This document shows positions 38,269 to 48,245 of a stretch of DNA of 64,000 nt, one piece after another. A model generated the notes under the pieces. That model was given only the letters and a program-made list of their open reading frames with translations. It made no database searches and was not told the origin of the DNA. Source of the DNA: an uncultured Gammaproteobacteria bacterium (GTDB lineage Bacteria > Pseudomonadota > Gammaproteobacteria > Nitrosococcales > Methylophagaceae); NCBI GenBank assembly GCA_905479075.1, contig CAJQLA010000002.1:1-64000 (forward strand), in the 5' to 3' direction. Position 1 is the stretch's first letter; every line of letters begins with the position of its first letter. The position numbers were made by a program, and so were the translations under genes.

Positions 38269-38487
38269 TTAAACCTTGATAGTTGTTCTAACAGTGGCGA
38301 TATTAACTACTTTGACCACTAAATTTATTCTAGTGGCAATATTAGACAGGCAGTAAATCGTACTACGTTGTTCACGCTGTGACCAGATAGTATTGATTAA
38401 TTGTCTAGTCTGGGCTTGAGAGCTAGCTGTTAATACAACACAGGTAGAAAAGCTATCTGCGATTAGGTTTTTGATATCTTTGTTCAA
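38269..38487 (-). CDS. Unrecognised 72-residue ORF between fliA and motC
   Basis: It opens with TTG, has GGAG eight bases upstream, and reads MNKDIKNLIADSFSTCVVLT onwards; the second half is beta-rich (INLVVKVVNIATVRTTIKV). It has no membrane segment or known motif, and does not look like a CheY or CheZ fragment. It lies 23 bases after fliA and 14 before motC on the same strand. Real coding is plausible but not proven. Confidence 0.4.
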   Translation of the reverse strand: MNKDIKNLIADSFSTCVVLTASSQAQTRQLINTIWSQREQRSTIYCLSNIATRINLVVKVVNIATVRTTIKV

Positions 38488-38510
38488 GACATTTTCTCCA
38501 TAAAAACCTG

Positions 38511-39242
38511 TTAATTTAACCAGTTAGTAAGAGAAGCACGCAGTCGAATAATTGTCTGACTATGGATCTGACTGACGCGAGATTCACTCACACTGAGTAC
38601 TTCACCGATCTCTTTCAGGTTCAATTCATCGTTGTAGTACAAGCTCATCATCAAACGTTCTCTTTCGGGCAGCTTATTGATAGCATCGGCCAGTGCCTGC
38701 TGAAAACCACCTTGTTGAACTTCTTGTGCAGGTTCTAACTGAGTATCTGAAATAGGGTGGGCCAGTGACTCATCATGATCATTAAATTCATCCAAGCTGA
38801 AAACTTGATGGCCTGCTGAATCATATAACTGCTGGTGATATTCTTGTGTACTAATGCCTATTGATTGCGCTATTTCAGTGTCTTGGGCATGACGTCCTTC
38901 GCGTTGCTCTATTTCTTGTATAGCCGCTGCGATCTCGCGGGCTTTACGATGAACAGATCTTGGTGCCCAATTATTGCGCCTAATTTCATCAAGCATTGCG
39001 CCACGAATACGAATGCCAGCATAGGTTTCAAAACTAGCACCTTGGTCCACATTGTAATTTTGTGATGCATCAAGTAGACCGATCATACCTTCTTGAATAA
39101 GATCATTTACATCGACAGTGTGGGGCAGGCGGGCAATGAGATGATAGGCGATACGTTTAACCAAAGGAGCATGTTGTTGTACCAGCTCATCTTTAGTTTG
39201 AGCGGTGGCTTTGATGCTTTGGTATGCAGTGACACCATTCAT
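38511..39242 (-). CDS. fliA: RNA polymerase sigma factor for flagellar genes (sigma-28)
   Basis: FliA directs RNA polymerase to late flagellar and motor genes. The 243-residue protein shows region 2 (NDLIQEGMIGLLDA near 46, SFETYAGIRIRGAMLDEIR near 70), region 3, and region 4 with the helix-turn-helix ELNLKEIGEVLSVSESRVSQ near 208. The sequence RNNWAPRSVHRKAREI near 89 is typical of sigma-28. It follows fleN with a one-base overlap. Confidence 0.96.
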   Translation of the reverse strand: MNGVTAYQSIKATAQTKDELVQQHAPLVKRIAYHLIARLPHTVDVNDLIQEGMIGLLDASQNYNVDQGASFETYAGIRIRGAMLDEIRRNNWAPRSVHRKAREIAAAIQEIEQREGRHAQDTEIAQSIGISTQEYHQQLYDSAGHQVFSLDEFNDHDESLAHPISDTQLEPAQEVQQGGFQQALADAINKLPERERLMMSLYYNDELNLKEIGEVLSVSESRVSQIHSQTIIRLRASLTNWLN

Positions 39243-40114
39243 CAGGCAATTTCCAGACTAGCCTCAATCAGGCGTTCGACAAAAAATTCCATATGTCCGC
39301 GAGGTTGTTTCATGATTGGCCAATGGGCAATTTTTCGACTTAGATGAGTAAAGGCTGTAGCCGACTTACTTTGTGGACGAAATTCAACAACAGCATGTTG
39401 TTTTTTAACAGCTAAACGCAAATCTTCATCAAAGGGGACGATGCCCATGAAGTCGAGGTTTACGTCTAGGAAACGCTCGCAAACCATCGATATTTTATTA
39501 AATAATTCTCTTCCTTCTTGAACGCTCCTGGTCATATTAGCAATGATATGGAAATGATCGAGTTGGTAATCCCTGCTGAGTAACTTAATTAGGGCATAAG
39601 CATCAGTGATAGAAGCGGGCTCATCACAGACGACAACGATTACTTCTTGGGCTGCTCGGGTAAAACTGATAACGCTGTCTGCAATCCCTGCAGCACTATC
39701 AATCAACAAGATATCTATATGTTGCTCTAATTCGCTAAAGGCCTGGATCATGCCAGCATGTTCAGCGGGGCTGAGCTCTGCCATTTTTTGAATACCAGAT
39801 GCAGCTGGAATAATCTTCATCCCTGCTGGGCCTTCAACAATGATTTCTTGCAGTGTTTTACTGCCATCTAAGACGTGTAAAAGATTATATTGTGGGTGAA
39901 CACCGAGCATGACATCGATATTCGCTAGACCAAGGTCGGCATCCATCAAAAGTACTTGTTTACCTTGTTGAGCTAAAGCAACACCTAGGTTAACAGTGAC
40001 ATTGGTCTTGCCAACACCACCCTTACCACTGGCGACTGCAATGACTTTGACTGGGCGTTGTTTGGAAGTCATATTTCTTAAACCGGCCGCCTGATCATTA
40101 CGCGAATCAGCCAT
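39242..40114 (-). CDS. fleN: Flagellar number regulator FleN/FlhG, MinD-like ATPase
   Basis: FleN (FlhG) limits polar flagella number, in Pseudomonas by restraining FleQ. This MinD/ParA ATPase of about 290 residues has the deviant Walker A ASGKGGVGKTN, LLMDADLGLANIDVMLG and IDSAAGI. ATG 40114 overlaps the flhF stop by eight bases and has GGAGG upstream; ATG 40132 is an alternative start. No membrane-targeting helix was checked at the C-terminus. The order flhF-fleN-fliA is standard for polarly flagellated gammaproteobacteria. Confidence 0.94.
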   Translation of the reverse strand: MADSRNDQAAGLRNMTSKQRPVKVIAVASGKGGVGKTNVTVNLGVALAQQGKQVLLMDADLGLANIDVMLGVHPQYNLLHVLDGSKTLQEIIVEGPAGMKIIPAASGIQKMAELSPAEHAGMIQAFSELEQHIDILLIDSAAGIADSVISFTRAAQEVIVVVCDEPASITDAYALIKLLSRDYQLDHFHIIANMTRSVQEGRELFNKISMVCERFLDVNLDFMGIVPFDEDLRLAVKKQHAVVEFRPQSKSATAFTHLSRKIAHWPIMKQPRGHMEFFVERLIEASLEIA

Positions 40115-41315
40115 ATGCCGCGAATCCTCCATAACTTGATAGGGTTTGAGGATCTAATTGTTCATTATTCATTAATTGGCTCGCATTGCTGACTAAGCTA
40201 GAAGGGCGCGCTAAGCTGAAGTCCTCAGGCACTTGCTGACCATTACAAATGTAGGCAAGTGGTAATTGATGTCGAATCATCGCAGAGATAATACCGCCTA
40301 GATTATTGGTCTCATCAGTTTTTGTCACGATACAACCACTCAAATCCAAATGTGAGAAAGCACTGATAATATCATTGAGTACATTAGTTTGTGTGGTTGC
40401 TGACAAAGTTAAATAATTTTTTATTCTAGGTGACTGATCTTTAAGTAAAGCAAACTTCTCTGTGAGCTGCATATCACGCTGATTCATGCCTGCGGTATCG
40501 ATTAAAATAAAGCGACGATCGAGTAACTCGTTTAAAGCAGCACTTAATTCGTGATGATTTTTTGCGACGCGAACGGGAATACCTAAAATTCGAGCATAAG
40601 TACGTAACTGCTCTTGGCCGCCTACACGAAAGCAATCTGTGGTGATGAGGGCAACATTTTTTGCCCCATGTTTCAGGGCGCAACGTGCTGCTATTTTTGC
40701 AGCTGTAGTTGTTTTACCAACCCCTGTTGAACCGACAAGAGCGTATATACCACCAGTCTCAATAAAATTATCTTTTTGTACTTCAATTTTCTGGGTCAAT
40801 AAGCCTAAAGAGTGACGCCATGCCGTTTCTAAGTCATCCATATGACTTAACTCAGCTGCTATTTTTTTAGCGATATCAACTTGTACGCCCATACGTAAAT
40901 GACGTTGTAATAACTGGACTTGGACAGGACTGGTGTTTTCCATGTCTTTCCAGGCTAAATCAGATAATTGGCTTTGCATCATATCTCGTAAACTAGCAAT
41001 TTCTTTACGCATCTGAATTAAAGTAGGTTCTTGTGACCAAACGTTTTGTGATGGTGATGCCGGATGGTTTGGCATTGGTGGCGTCACTTTCCGTTGAGAT
41101 GGGTTTATCTCCACTTTAGGTTGATTCACAGCCTTGTCTTCCATAGGCTGAGATACGCGCTTAAATTCTTTTTCGTTATAGTCACTCGCAGCCACAATTT
41201 CTATGCCGCCATCGACACGTGTGTTTGATAGTATGACGGCGTCCTGGCCGAGCACTTCGCGGACTTCTCTGATGGCGCTACGGACATCTGCTGCTTGGAA
41301 ACGTTTAATTTTCAT
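40107..41315 (-). CDS. flhF: Flagellar placement GTPase FlhF
   Basis: FlhF is the signal-recognition-particle-type GTPase that marks the pole for flagellar assembly. The 402-residue protein has an N-terminal B region (MKIKRFQAADVRSAIREVRE), a helical N domain and the G domain with P-loop GSTGVGKTTTAAKIAA near 193-208, TTDCFRVGGQEQL near 225 and IDTAGMNQRD near 273. TKTDETNNLGG near 335 gives guanine specificity. It lies 17 bases after flhA. Confidence 0.95.
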   Translation of the reverse strand: MKIKRFQAADVRSAIREVREVLGQDAVILSNTRVDGGIEIVAASDYNEKEFKRVSQPMEDKAVNQPKVEINPSQRKVTPPMPNHPASPSQNVWSQEPTLIQMRKEIASLRDMMQSQLSDLAWKDMENTSPVQVQLLQRHLRMGVQVDIAKKIAAELSHMDDLETAWRHSLGLLTQKIEVQKDNFIETGGIYALVGSTGVGKTTTAAKIAARCALKHGAKNVALITTDCFRVGGQEQLRTYARILGIPVRVAKNHHELSAALNELLDRRFILIDTAGMNQRDMQLTEKFALLKDQSPRIKNYLTLSATTQTNVLNDIISAFSHLDLSGCIVTKTDETNNLGGIISAMIRHQLPLAYICNGQQVPEDFSLARPSSLVSNASQLMNNEQLDPQTLSSYGGFAAYG

Positions 41316-41332
41316 AATGATGACCTCAGTGA

Positions 41333-43420
41333 CTAACGACCGACGTTAGCGACGATTCTAATTTGTTTGTTATCTGGAATTTCGTTATAAGACAGTACGT
41401 TAAGCGTCGGTATAGAGTGTCTTATAAATCGTGCAATCCATGATCTAAGTCCTGCCTGAACAACTAAAATGGATGATTCTCCAGCCATTTCTTGTCGTTG
41501 AGTAGCTTCGTTTAAATTTTTATGCATATTTTCAGCAAGTCCTGGTTCTAGACTTGCTCCACCTTCCGTTGTTGCGTGTAGAGTTTGAAGCAATATTTGT
41601 TCCAGTTCAGGATCTAAAGTGATGATAGGCAGATCGTTCTTAATACCATTGATATGCTGAATAATGGAGTGGCTGAGCGCGATACGTGTAGAGGCGGTAA
41701 TCGCATCTGGATCGGGGTTTCTAGAGGCTTGCTCAGCAATAGATTCGATAATGGTACGAATATCGCGAACCGGAATGTTCTCTTCTAACAAGTTTTGTAA
41801 TACCTTCTGAACACCGCCTAAAGGTATGGTATCGGGTACAAGCCCTTCAACGAGCTTGGGTGTAGTTTTCGACAGGTTATCGAGTAGCTGCTGAACTTCT
41901 TCTCTACCCAGTAATTCATGAGCATGATTTTGTAATATTTTACTTAAATGAGTAGCAATGACTGTATCAACATCAACAACGGTATAACCTTGTGCTTGGG
42001 CATGTTCACGTTGATTTGGTTCTATCCATACAGCATCAAGTCCGAATGCTGGATCTTGACCTTTTATGCCCTCAAGTTCACCAAATACTTGGCCAGGGTT
42101 GATGGCCATCATCCTATCTGAATGGATTTCTGCTTCGCCAAAAATAACGCCAAATAAGGTTATTTGATAAGCCGTGGGTGCTAAATCAAGATTGTCACGA
42201 ATATGAACGGGTGGAATCAGAAAGCCGAGTTCCTGTGATATTTTTTTACGAATACCTTTGATTCGCCCCATCAGTTGACCACCTTGGTTTTTATCAACTA
42301 GCGGGATCAGACGGTAGCCGATTTCAAGTCCAACAGGATCAACAGGGCTAAGATCATCCCAATCTAGTTCACGTTGTTCACGCGGTTGTTCGGCATCAGG
42401 TTTACTGGCGTTAACAGCAGCGACTTCGGCGGCTTTTTGACGCTGCATAATTAGCCAAGCACTCCCAGCACCTAGTAAGGAAAGTACTATGAAAGGGACA
42501 TTTGGCATGCCTGGGATAAGTCCCATGCTACCAATAATGGCCGAGGTAACGATAAGTGTTTTTGGATCTTTTAGTAACTGACTGACAATTTGCTCACCCA
42601 TGTCTTGCTCTTTAGTCGAGCGAGTAACTAATAAACCAGCAGCAGAAGCGAGCAATAGTGAAGGAATTTGAGCCACCAAACCATCACCAATTGTGAGCAG
42701 AGTATAGTTATGGGCGGCTTCAGCAAAAGTGAGATCGTGCTGGACAGTACCGATAATAAAACCACCGATGATATTGACAAATAAAATGAGAATACCGGCG
42801 ACAGCATCACCACGAACAAATTTACTCGCACCGTCCATAGAGCCATAAAAATCAGACTCTTGCATAATTTCTTCACGTCGACGTCTTGCTTCATCCTGAT
42901 CAATGAGACCAGAGTTTAGATCGGCATCAATTGCCATTTGTTTACCCGGCATGGAATCCAAGGTGAATCTGGCGCTAACCTCTGCGATACGCGTCGCTCC
43001 CTTGGTGACAACAACAAAGTTAATGATGACTAATATAGCGAATACGACAAAACCGACAGTGTAGTTACCGCCGATAACAAACTCACCAAAGGCTTCAATT
43101 ACATCGCCAGCAGCGTCTGTCCCTGTATGACCTTCTAATAAAACGATACGTGTAGAGGCAACGTTTAAGGCAAGTCTAAGCAGGGTGGCAATCAGTAATA
43201 TACTGGGGAAAGAGGCGAAATGTAATGGTTTGAGGACATAAATACTGGCTAACATGATCGTTAGCGATAGGGCGATATTAAAGCTAAATAACATATCGAG
43301 CATGAAAGCGGGTAACGGGATCACGACCATTGCAAGTAGTGCGACAAGAACCATCGGTGCAGCTATATTGCCGTTGGCTAATAATGGCTTTAATCGGCTC
43401 AAGATATCGTTATTTTCCAT
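41333..43420 (-). CDS. flhA: Flagellar export apparatus protein FlhA
   Basis: The 695-residue core of the type III export gate. The N-terminal half has about eight membrane segments, with the conserved FHIPEP-region wording RFTLDSMPGKQMAIDADL near residue 150 and DGASKFVRGDAVAG near 195. The C-terminal cytosolic domain (about 360-690) docks late substrates; VDVDTVIATHLSKIL near 485 is typical. It starts three bases after the flhB stop. Confidence 0.97.
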   Translation of the reverse strand: MENNDILSRLKPLLANGNIAAPMVLVALLAMVVIPLPAFMLDMLFSFNIALSLTIMLASIYVLKPLHFASFPSILLIATLLRLALNVASTRIVLLEGHTGTDAAGDVIEAFGEFVIGGNYTVGFVVFAILVIINFVVVTKGATRIAEVSARFTLDSMPGKQMAIDADLNSGLIDQDEARRRREEIMQESDFYGSMDGASKFVRGDAVAGILILFVNIIGGFIIGTVQHDLTFAEAAHNYTLLTIGDGLVAQIPSLLLASAAGLLVTRSTKEQDMGEQIVSQLLKDPKTLIVTSAIIGSMGLIPGMPNVPFIVLSLLGAGSAWLIMQRQKAAEVAAVNASKPDAEQPREQRELDWDDLSPVDPVGLEIGYRLIPLVDKNQGGQLMGRIKGIRKKISQELGFLIPPVHIRDNLDLAPTAYQITLFGVIFGEAEIHSDRMMAINPGQVFGELEGIKGQDPAFGLDAVWIEPNQREHAQAQGYTVVDVDTVIATHLSKILQNHAHELLGREEVQQLLDNLSKTTPKLVEGLVPDTIPLGGVQKVLQNLLEENIPVRDIRTIIESIAEQASRNPDPDAITASTRIALSHSIIQHINGIKNDLPIITLDPELEQILLQTLHATTEGGASLEPGLAENMHKNLNEATQRQEMAGESSILVVQAGLRSWIARFIRHSIPTLNVLSYNEIPDNKQIRIVANVGR

Positions 43421-43423
43421 ACT

Positions 43424-44560
43424 TTAATCTCGTTTATATTCGTCTGGTATAGGCAAGTCCTCCGTATTTAATTGTGGTTGATTACCACCACGTTGTGTAT
43501 AGCGACGTAATTGGAAGACAAACGCTAACACCTGAGCTACTGCAATATATAGACCAGATGGAATCTCTTCTCCTATTTCAGTACTAAAATAAATAGCACG
43601 AGTGAGAGGCGGTGCCGATAAAATAGGGACTTCATTAGCTTCACCAACAATGCGAATTTGTTGAGCGATGAGATCAGCCCCTTTAGCAACAACATAAGGT
43701 GCGCCTGAACCAACTTGATTATATTTAAGTGCCACTGCGTAATGAGTTGGGTTAGTGATAATGACATCTGCATCAGGCACTTCCTGCATCATACGGCTTT
43801 GTGAAAGCTCAACTTGTAAGCGTCTAACACGGCTTTTCACTTCCGGATTACCATCGGTTTCCTTGCTTTCATCTTTTAATTCTTGCTTGGTCATTTTCAG
43901 CTGACGATTATGATTCCAATGCTGAAAAGGCACATCAATTAAAGCAATAAGAATGAGTGTTGATGAAATCGCCAGAAACACCCAAAGCACTAATGAACCC
44001 AAGGATGCCATAGCAACATGGACTTCTTGCAGACCAAGCGTCAATAATTGGTCACGTAAATTCCATAAAATCAGTACTGAAAAAGTACCGACTAGAACAA
44101 ATTTACCTAAAGCTTTAACCAACTCTATTAAGCCTTGAGGGCCAAATATACGTTTTAAGCCTTTTAATGGATTTAATTTCTCAAATTTAGGGCCCATCGC
44201 TTGTGCCGAGAAATTCCAACCACCGATACTGGCGGGTGCAATCAATGCAGCTAGAACGGTAATACCTAAGAACATGCCAACATCAAAACTGATAGTTTCG
44301 ACTGCATGGATGACGTGATGAGTTATCGCTGTTGGGTCAAAAATATCTTTACGAGAAAAGCTAAAGGAATGCGACATCACATTACCAAGGCTTTCGATAA
44401 TGTTCTCACCTATAAACATTAAAGCGATGGCGCTTGCCATCAATACCATGACAGTAGTGAATTCAATCGAGCGGGGCACTTGGCCTTTTTCCCTAGCGTC
44501 ATTAAGACGCTTGGGGGTGGGCTGCTCCGTTTTTTCCTGACCAGAGGATTCTTCAGCCAT
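43424..44560 (-). CDS. flhB: Flagellar export switch protein FlhB
   Basis: A 378-residue export-gate protein with four membrane segments (about 32-52, 88-112, 142-165 and 186-208) and a C-terminal cytoplasmic domain that autocleaves in ITNPTHYAVALKYN (NPTH, near residue 270). It starts with the typical SGQEKTEQPTPKRLNDAREK. Eight bases overlap the fliR end. The shorter FlhB-like protein near 33.6 kb resembles its cleaved C-terminal part. Confidence 0.97.
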   Translation of the reverse strand: MAEESSGQEKTEQPTPKRLNDAREKGQVPRSIEFTTVMVLMASAIALMFIGENIIESLGNVMSHSFSFSRKDIFDPTAITHHVIHAVETISFDVGMFLGITVLAALIAPASIGGWNFSAQAMGPKFEKLNPLKGLKRIFGPQGLIELVKALGKFVLVGTFSVLILWNLRDQLLTLGLQEVHVAMASLGSLVLWVFLAISSTLILIALIDVPFQHWNHNRQLKMTKQELKDESKETDGNPEVKSRVRRLQVELSQSRMMQEVPDADVIITNPTHYAVALKYNQVGSGAPYVVAKGADLIAQQIRIVGEANEVPILSAPPLTRAIYFSTEIGEEIPSGLYIAVAQVLAFVFQLRRYTQRGGNQPQLNTEDLPIPDEYKRD

Positions 44561-45335
44561 TGCTTTGTACCAATAGACTAATCATCCCTAGCATATCTTC
44601 CGTCATCGTTAAAATATGAGAGGAGACAATGGGCAATGTGGATAAGATAATAACGAAACCCAGAATGATCGTCATTGGGAATCCGATAGAAAAAGGACTG
44701 ATTTGAGGTGCCGCTCGCGATAATATTCCAAAAGCTAAGTTCACCATAGTGAGTGAAGCGATAGCCGGTAAGGCAATAAGGACACCTGCTGCATACATCC
44801 AGCTTGCTTGTGCGGCCACATCTCTGAAGTCAGTATAAACAAGCCCCGATGGCGCTATGGGAAGCGTGGTAAAGCTTTCAGCGAGTACACGAATTAATAT
44901 TAAATGACCATCAATACTTAAAAAAGCCAAAGTCACGAATATCAAGTAAAACTGGCTGATAACAGGAATCGTAATCCCGTTTTGAGGATCAACCATTGAA
45001 GCAAAACCAAGACCCATCTGCATGGCGACGACTTGACCTGCAATAATGAAGGCATTTACTAGCAATTGCAGCATAAACCCCATACAGATGCCAATCAAAA
45101 TTTGATGGGCAATGATTAAGAGCCCAGCACTACTTAGAGGTTCCACTGAGGGCACTGCATCTGGAATAGTGGGTACGATAACAATACTCAAAGCAATCGC
45201 AATCATGAGTCGGCTACGAACATTGACGAAATTACTACTGAAAATGGGTGCTGCCATTAGGACAGCGGCAATTCTAAAGAAAGGCCATAGATAGCTACCG
45301 AGAATACCTGTTATTTCTGCGGTGCTGAATAACAT
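44553..45335 (-). CDS. fliR: Flagellar export gate protein FliR
   Basis: A 260-residue polytopic inner-membrane protein with five to six membrane segments. QVVAMQMGLGFASMVDPQNG near residue 98 is the characteristic FliR stretch. It forms the core export channel with FliP and FliQ. It begins two bases after fliQ and overlaps flhB. Confidence 0.96.
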   Translation of the reverse strand: MLFSTAEITGILGSYLWPFFRIAAVLMAAPIFSSNFVNVRSRLMIAIALSIVIVPTIPDAVPSVEPLSSAGLLIIAHQILIGICMGFMLQLLVNAFIIAGQVVAMQMGLGFASMVDPQNGITIPVISQFYLIFVTLAFLSIDGHLILIRVLAESFTTLPIAPSGLVYTDFRDVAAQASWMYAAGVLIALPAIASLTMVNLAFGILSRAAPQISPFSIGFPMTIILGFVIILSTLPIVSSHILTMTEDMLGMISLLVQSNG

Positions 45336-45337
45336 GA

Positions 45338-45616
45338 TTAGCCTATCAGAAAGGGAATTTCTTCAAAGAGTTGCTGTGTGTAATTCATAACAAGACTCAG
45401 CATCCACGGGCCTGCTAACGCGAGTACTAAAATGGTTATGAGCAACTTAGGTATGAAGCTTAAGGTTTGTTCGTTTATTGATGTTGCTGCTTGGAACATA
45501 CTGACAAGCAAACCAATGAATAAGGCAGGCAATAGAATAACTGCAATCAAAATCGTGATGATTTGGAGGGCATTTTGTAGAACATTAAGTACAGTTTCAG
45601 GTGTCATTTTCGTCAC
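45338..45616 (-). CDS. fliQ: Flagellar export gate protein FliQ
   Basis: A 92-residue protein with two membrane hairpin helices (about 15-38 and 55-78). [20 protein letters not shown] and [19 protein letters not shown] near 42-60 are the family pattern. It overlaps the fliP stop by four bases. Confidence 0.96.
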   Translation of the reverse strand: MTKMTPETVLNVLQNALQIITILIAVILLPALFIGLLVSMFQAATSINEQTLSFIPKLLITILVLALAGPWMLSLVMNYTQQLFEEIPFLIG

Positions 45617-46350
45617 ACATAAAAACTAGAAGCAAGTGTACCCATCAATAAGGCCCAACCATCAATAAGCACAAATAACATGAGTTTGAATGGTAACGAA
45701 ATTATCATAGGGGATAGCATCATCATACCCATGGCCATCAGTGTACTTGCAACGACAAGGTCAATAATGAGAAAGGGTATAAAAATCAAAAAGCCGATTT
45801 GAAAAGCAGTTTTAAGCTCACTGGTAACAAAAGCGGGTAAAAGTAGTGAAAAAGGCACATCTTGAGCCGTTTCTAATTCAATATTGCCTTTAATATTGGC
45901 AAATAATTGCAGATCTGTTTCTCGTGTTTGTGACAACATAAATGCTTTGAAAGGTTGTGCAGTTTTTTCAAATGCAGTGACAACTTCAATATCACCGTCT
46001 ATATAAGGCGAGACACCTTCTTCATAAGCCGTGACAAATACGGGGTTCATGATAAAAAATGTTAGGAATAAAGCGAGGCCGATGAGCACCTGATTAGAAG
46101 GTGTCGATTGAACCCCCATCGCTTGTCGTAAGATAGCGAGAACGATAATAATGCGAGTAAAAGAGGTCATCATGATAAGGGCTGCTGGCAGCAGTGTTAA
46201 TGCCGTCATAACAGCTAATATCTGCAATGTCACCGTATAACTTTGGCCACCACCTTCATCAGTTGTGACAGTCACTGCAGGCACACCGGGATCAGCAAAA
46301 GCTAAGGCAGGTATCAGCATGGGGATAAGTATAATTATCCACCTGATCAT
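45613..46350 (-). CDS. fliP: Flagellar export gate protein FliP
   Basis: A 245-residue protein that begins with a cleavable signal peptide ([15 protein letters not shown]). It then has the FliP core: [20 protein letters not shown] near residue 60, [11 protein letters not shown] near 93 and [20 protein letters not shown] near 175 with four membrane segments. FliP5FliQ4FliR1 forms the export pore. ATG overlaps the fliO stop by four bases. Confidence 0.96.
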   Translation of the reverse strand: MIRWIIILIPMLIPALAFADPGVPAVTVTTDEGGGQSYTVTLQILAVMTALTLLPAALIMMTSFTRIIIVLAILRQAMGVQSTPSNQVLIGLALFLTFFIMNPVFVTAYEEGVSPYIDGDIEVVTAFEKTAQPFKAFMLSQTRETDLQLFANIKGNIELETAQDVPFSLLLPAFVTSELKTAFQIGFLIFIPFLIIDLVVASTLMAMGMMMLSPMIISLPFKLMLFVLIDGWALLMGTLASSFYV

Positions 46351-46790
46351 GATTTATCCTGATTTAGAATATCTTGTAAGTGATGATCAAAGGCTTCACT
46401 TTTTTTAGATTGTTGATTTGGATTATTTTGGCCCAGAACATGTAAAGTTCGGATTTGTTGGGGGGTGACACCGACTAAAATGCGTTCACCATCAACTTCA
46501 AGTAAAACAGCGCGCTCACGGGTACCGAGTGGTAAGCCTGCAATCATTTTTATTTCGCCATTAGCACTACCTTGGAAACGACCAGTACGGCGAATAAGCC
46601 ACGCTAACAAGACAATGATAGCGAGAACAGTACCTAGGCCTAGTAAGGTCTCTACCAGTGCTGTGCTATTGAGTGGCGAATTGCTCAAGGTCTTACTAGC
46701 GACAGTGGCTTTATCATTATCGGCAGCAAGGCTCAGTCCATGTACAAACAGTAAACTAAAACTTGTCAGCAGATATAAGAACTTTTTCAT
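46347..46790 (-). CDS. fliO: Flagellar assembly protein FliO
   Basis: A 147-residue protein with an N-terminal signal-like segment ([19 protein letters not shown]), a second membrane segment near 43-65 ([22 protein letters not shown] split across the bilayer) and a small cytoplasmic domain with [20 protein letters not shown]. FliO helps FliP assemble. It abuts fliN, sharing one base. Confidence 0.93.
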   Translation of the reverse strand: MKKFLYLLTSFSLLFVHGLSLAADNDKATVASKTLSNSPLNSTALVETLLGLGTVLAIIVLLAWLIRRTGRFQGSANGEIKMIAGLPLGTRERAVLLEVDGERILVGVTPQQIRTLHVLGQNNPNQQSKKSEAFDHHLQDILNQDKS

Positions 46791-47224
46791 TAGCGAAGCT
46801 TTTTAATACGCTCGTCAGCACTGATGACATCCGTTAATCGTATACCAAATTTATCATTAACAACCACGACTTCACCATGTGCAATCAGTGTGTCATTGAC
46901 TAAAACATCCATGGCTTCACCAGCAAGGCGATCTAACTCAATAACGGAACCTTGACTAAGTTGAAGCAAGTTACGAATACTTATTTTAGTTCTCCCTATT
47001 TCCATTGATATGGTCACAGGAAGTTCCAAAATCATATCCAGGTTCATCTCTTTACCAATATTGGGTGATGAGTCGTCACTCAGTTTGTTAACAGGTGCTG
47101 GGTCAGCTTGATTGGGTTGTTCGGCTTCTTGTTCTTCTAACCTAGTCTCGTCTGAGTCGACCTTTTCAATTGACTCTGGGGACTCATCAGTGCTGTTTTC
47201 ATCCGCTACTGTATCTTCACTCAT
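46790..47224 (-). CDS. fliN: Flagellar motor switch protein FliN
   Basis: A 144-residue C-ring protein with an acidic, low-complexity N-terminal 60 residues and a C-terminal SpoA domain: MILELPVTISMEIGRTKIS near 64, LLQLSQGSVIELDRLAGEAM near 88 and ANGEV-like AHGEVVVVNDKFGIRLTDV near 115. It follows fliM after two bases. Confidence 0.96.
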   Translation of the reverse strand: MSEDTVADENSTDESPESIEKVDSDETRLEEQEAEQPNQADPAPVNKLSDDSSPNIGKEMNLDMILELPVTISMEIGRTKISIRNLLQLSQGSVIELDRLAGEAMDVLVNDTLIAHGEVVVVNDKFGIRLTDVISADERIKKLR

Positions 47225-47226
47225 GA

Positions 47227-48240
47227 TTAATTACTCTTTTGAAGTTGAAATTTAGGCACAATTTCTTTTGGGTGCTCAATAATGTCCATGATCTTTAATG
47301 CTGCTTTTTTATTGTGTTCCCCATAGCTTGCCTTAAACACGGGTACATCTTCGGCCATAGCCACAACGAGGTCGGGCATTTCAATGGGTAAAACATCACC
47401 AACATCTAAGTTTAAAATTTTCTCAAAATTCATTTTTGTTTTTGCCAATGTTGCAGAAATTTCCACTTCAGCAGACATCAGTTCTTCGCGTAAAGCCTTA
47501 GGCCAACGGCCATCATCAGCAGAGCGATCACTTTGTAAACCAGTGTCTAAAAGCTCACGAATAGGCTCAAGTAATGAATAGGGAAGTGTGATGTGTATAT
47601 CTCCGCTACCACCATCTAGTTCAATGGTAAAGCTAGAAACAACAACAGCCTCACTTGGACTAACAATATTGGCAAACTGAGGATTGACTTCGTGGTTAAC
47701 AAACTCAAACTCCATTTCCATAATAGGGCGCCAAGCTTCACTTAGGTCTTTAAAGCAGGTTTGAAGAACCATATTAATAACTCGTAGCTCGGTAGCAGTA
47801 AATTCACGTCCTTCCATCCGTGGCTGGAACCGTCCTTCGCCACCAAAATAATTGTCAAGAATAGAAAAAATCAACTTAGGTTCGAAGACAATGAGCCCTG
47901 TTCCACGCAGTGGATGCATCTGAATCATATTCAGACTTGTGGGTGCGAATAAAGTATGAAGGTATTCTGAAAATTTCATGATCTGGACACTGCCAGCTGA
48001 AATATCGGCAGAACGTCGGAGCATATTAAATAAGCTGACACGTAGATGTCTTGCAAAGCGCTCGTTAACCATTTCAAGCGTGGGCATTCGGCCACGGATA
48101 ATGCGATCTTCATTGCCGAAGTCAAAATTTCTTACATCACCGCTATCTTGTTGTTGCGGTTGTGCTTCAATCTCACCACCATCCATGCCATTAAGTAGCG
48201 CATCAACTTCATCCTGTGAGAGTATGTCTTGTACAGCCAT
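47227..48240 (-). CDS. fliM: Flagellar motor switch protein FliM
   Basis: A 337-residue C-ring protein. The N-terminal LSQDEVDALLNGMDG is the CheY-P-binding peptide found in FliM of chemotactic bacteria, so this motor is built to be steered even though no che gene is here. The middle domain has the GGEGR-type stretch FGGEGRF near 129, and the C-terminal SpoA part ends before PKEIVPKFQLQ. It starts five bases after fliL. Confidence 0.97.
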   Translation of the reverse strand: MAVQDILSQDEVDALLNGMDGGEIEAQPQQQDSGDVRNFDFGNEDRIIRGRMPTLEMVNERFARHLRVSLFNMLRRSADISAGSVQIMKFSEYLHTLFAPTSLNMIQMHPLRGTGLIVFEPKLIFSILDNYFGGEGRFQPRMEGREFTATELRVINMVLQTCFKDLSEAWRPIMEMEFEFVNHEVNPQFANIVSPSEAVVVSSFTIELDGGSGDIHITLPYSLLEPIRELLDTGLQSDRSADDGRWPKALREELMSAEVEISATLAKTKMNFEKILNLDVGDVLPIEMPDLVVAMAEDVPVFKASYGEHNKKAALKIMDIIEHPKEIVPKFQLQKSN

Positions 48241-48245
48241 AATTA

